Part shown: piece after piece, positions 39,398-41,170 of the stretch
Numbering within the stretch: the first letter of the stretch is position 1
Layout: each line of letters opens with the position of its first letter
Source: Bacteroidaceae bacterium
Lineage (GTDB): Bacteria; Bacteroidota; Bacteroidia; Bacteroidales; Bacteroidaceae
Direction of reading: 5' to 3'
Length of the DNA: 41,170 bases
Assembly (NCBI GenBank): GCA_016284045.1
Contig: JAEEOB010000113.1
Coordinates: 1-41,170, forward strand
Program-made: the position numbers and the translations under genes
The notes under the pieces: model-generated
Databases searched by the model: none
Seen by the model: only the letters and a program-made list of their open reading frames with translations
What the model was told of the DNA's origin: nothing

Positions 39398-40489
39398 ATG
39401 GCAAATATCGCATTAATTACAGGTGTTACAGGTCAGGACGGCTCTTACCTTTCTGAATTTCTGTTAGATAAAGGATATGAGGTACATGGAATCATAAGAC
39501 GTTCATCGGTGGATTACCGGGAACGGATTGCGCATCTAGAGGGGAAGGAACACTTCCACCTCCACTATGGTGACCTCGGAGACTCCATGTCAATCCTACA
39601 GGTCGTCAGCAAAGTAAGGCCAACAGAAATCTACAACCTCGCTGCGCAGAGCCACGTCCAGGTCAGCTTCGACTCTCCTGAGTTCACAGCAGACGTGGAT
39701 GCAACAGGTGTGCTACGCGTGCTTGAGGCCGTGCGTATCTGCGGACTCACTGACACCTGCAAAATCTATCAAGCAAGCACGTCTGAGCTATACGGAAAAG
39801 TGGAGGAGGTGCCACAAAACGAGAACACGCCATTCCACCCATACAGCCCTTACGCCGTGGCCAAGCTCTACGGATTTTGGATTGTAAAGGAATACCGTGA
39901 GGCATACAACATGTTCTGCTGCTCAGGAATACTCTTCAACCATGAGAGTGAACGGCGCGGAGAGACATTCGTTACACGAAAAATCACACTCGCTGCTGCC
40001 CGTATAGCGCAAGGCAAGCAGGACAAGCTTTACCTCGGCAACCTCTCCAGTCTCCGCGACTGGGGATATGCCAAGGATTATGTGGAGTGTATGTGGCTCA
40101 TACTACAGAACAAGAAACCCGAAGATTTCGTCATCGCTACAGGTGTGCAGCACTCCGTACGCGAATTCTGCTACTACGCATTCAAGCATGCAGGCATAGA
40201 GCTGGAGTTCCAGGGTGAAGGACTCGACGAAAAGGGCATTGACAAAGCCACAGGAAAAGTACTGGTGGAGGTAAGTCCTGATTTCTACCGCCCCACCGAC
40301 GTTGTAAATCTCTGGGGAGACCCATCCAAGGCTAAGCGAGAACTCGGATGGGACCCTGCAAAGACAAGCTTTGAAGAGCTCGTCAAAATCATGGTAGATC
40401 ACGACATGGCCAAAGTGGCTGTCGAGAAAGCATCAGAAAGCATACACACAAACCTTGCTGAATATCTCGAGAAAGGTATTGTAAAATAA
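39398..40489 (+). CDS. gmd: GDP-mannose 4,6-dehydratase
   Basis: This enzyme converts GDP-mannose to GDP-4-dehydro-6-deoxymannose, the first step to GDP-fucose and other GDP-deoxysugars. The 363-residue SDR protein has [11 protein letters not shown] (8-18) for NADP binding, the catalytic TSE at 128-130 in STSELYG, and Y152/K156 in [22 protein letters not shown] is the family's typical substrate loop. The usual partner, GDP-fucose synthase (fcl), is not directly downstream as far as the window goes. Confidence 0.95.
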   Translation: MANIALITGVTGQDGSYLSEFLLDKGYEVHGIIRRSSVDYRERIAHLEGKEHFHLHYGDLGDSMSILQVVSKVRPTEIYNLAAQSHVQVSFDSPEFTADVDATGVLRVLEAVRICGLTDTCKIYQASTSELYGKVEEVPQNENTPFHPYSPYAVAKLYGFWIVKEYREAYNMFCCSGILFNHESERRGETFVTRKITLAAARIAQGKQDKLYLGNLSSLRDWGYAKDYVECMWLILQNKKPEDFVIATGVQHSVREFCYYAFKHAGIELEFQGEGLDEKGIDKATGKVLVEVSPDFYRPTDVVNLWGDPSKAKRELGWDPAKTSFEELVKIMVDHDMAKVAVEKASESIHTNLAEYLEKGIVK

Positions 40490-40579
40490 TAGTTGATAGT
40501 TTTATAATCTGGATTATCCAGTCTATCTGGAATATCTGGGCAACACCAACTAAAAATAAAAAAAAAACTCAACACAGCC

Positions 40580-41035
40580 ATGGACCTGGAAAACCAAAGA
40601 GATTATAAGCAAGAGCTGTCGGTCAACATCAAGATTTATGTCTGGATTATGATAGCTTATTCTGCGGTTGCGCTCATCGTTGACATCGTCCTTGGGCTTA
40701 AGAATCCACATCTCAGCATTCACATGCTATGCACGTTCCTCAGAGTCATACTCATCATCGCTGACATCATCGCGCTAATCATGATTCTAAGGAAAAAAAG
40801 CATCGGAGTATGGATTTACGTCTCTACAGCCTTCTTCTCTGTACTACTAAGCATGGCGTTCCCGGAGTTTATGTCACCTTTAATCAAGTACATAAACATC
40901 CTCATGAAACTCGGACTGCTTACAGTCCTCAACTTCAAACTAAATGGGCTCTCTGGATATCAGACACTCGGTATGAGTAAAATCGATGGAAGATACATCG
41001 ATGAATGGATCACAGGACGAAAACGTTACATGTAG
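40580..41035 (+). CDS. Hypothetical four-helix membrane protein
   Basis: The 151-residue protein has hydrophobic segments at about 17-39, 46-68, 74-90 and 97-116, followed by a soluble C-terminal tail of about 30 residues. No family is recognised. It lies 90 nt after gmd on the same strand and ends at a strong terminator, so it may be co-transcribed with gmd. Confidence 0.7.
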   Translation: MDLENQRDYKQELSVNIKIYVWIMIAYSAVALIVDIVLGLKNPHLSIHMLCTFLRVILIIADIIALIMILRKKSIGVWIYVSTAFFSVLLSMAFPEFMSPLIKYINILMKLGLLTVLNFKLNGLSGYQTLGMSKIDGRYIDEWITGRKRYM

Positions 41036-41068
41036 CCAGCCCGTTTCTCAAACCAAACGTCCCCATAT

Positions 41069-41100
41069 CGTCCTCTCATCACCATGAGAGGACGTTTTTT
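41069..41100 (+). terminator. Terminator of the gmd transcript
   Basis: CGTCCTCTCAT (41069-41079) and ATGAGAGGACG (41084-41094) form an 11-bp stem with a CACC loop, followed by six T. Confidence 0.9.
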
Positions 41101-41170
41101 GTTTTTCGTCTGTACGCCTTCAATCAGTTGCTGTAGAGACGCACTGTAGTTTTCTTCTTTCTAAATCATG

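Noticed and set aside
41131-41151. GTAGAGACGCAC palindrome
   Set aside because: Only one arm is visible before the window ends, so no fold can be supported.

Overview
The window looks like a chromosomal segment of a Bacteroidales bacterium, most likely Prevotella or a close relative. Supporting signs are the Bacteroidetes-type promoters (TTTG, 19-21 nt, TAnnTTTG) in front of many genes, families largely confined to this group (DUF4468, Porin_10-type porin, UpxY-type NusG paralogue, TIGR04076), and A/T-rich intergenic spacers built from short repeated words. No phage, transposase, CRISPR array or rRNA was seen. One tRNA gene (Cys, GCA) is present.

Layout. (1) 1-350: 5' part of a secreted metallophosphoesterase, minus strand. 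(2) 551-5415: aromatic amino-acid operon with prephenate dehydratase, aminotransferase, DAHP synthase/chorismate mutase, an unannotated 54-residue membrane protein and prephenate dehydrogenase. It is preceded by an 18-residue Tyr/Phe-rich leader peptide and a Rho-independent terminator with a competing antiterminator, i.e. a translational attenuator. (3) 5420-14224: secreted and surface proteins, including a 1133-residue beta-helix/BIG2 protein ending in a dockerin, a flavoprotein, and a DUF4468/membrane/porin trio. (4) 14325-21648: nucleotide-sugar cluster with RmlD, UDP-glucose dehydrogenase, RmlB, an UpxY-like antiterminator, a galacturonokinase-like GHMP kinase, a nucleotidyltransferase and UDP-glucuronate 4-epimerase. 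(5) 21720-23931: ribosomal protein S1 with a structured leader. (6) 23981-28392, minus strand: AldA plus LutABC, a lactaldehyde to lactate to pyruvate route. (7) tRNA-Cys and TilS. (8) 30436-36397: GH127 beta-L-arabinofuranosidase, then on the minus strand a GH89 alpha-N-acetylglucosaminidase with a HGSNAT-like membrane acyltransferase. (9) 36576-41035: TIGR04076 protein, ECF sigma factor with a four-helix membrane protein, a small secreted protein with a G-depleted leader, Gmd, and a membrane protein.

How it fits together. The gene set suits a gut or rumen glycan user. Arabinofuranosidase and GH89 release sugars. AldA/Lut would oxidise the lactaldehyde produced by deoxysugar breakdown. The nucleotide-sugar cluster feeds surface polysaccharide with rhamnose and uronic acids, apparently both de novo (Ugd plus 4-epimerase) and by salvage (uronate kinase plus nucleotidyltransferase).

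The observations most worth following up are the Tyr/Phe leader-peptide attenuator, the bacterial galacturonate salvage cassette, the HGSNAT/NAGLU-like gene pair, the small membrane protein inside the aromatic operon, and the recurring GGGACTTAC hairpin found twice in the lut operon.
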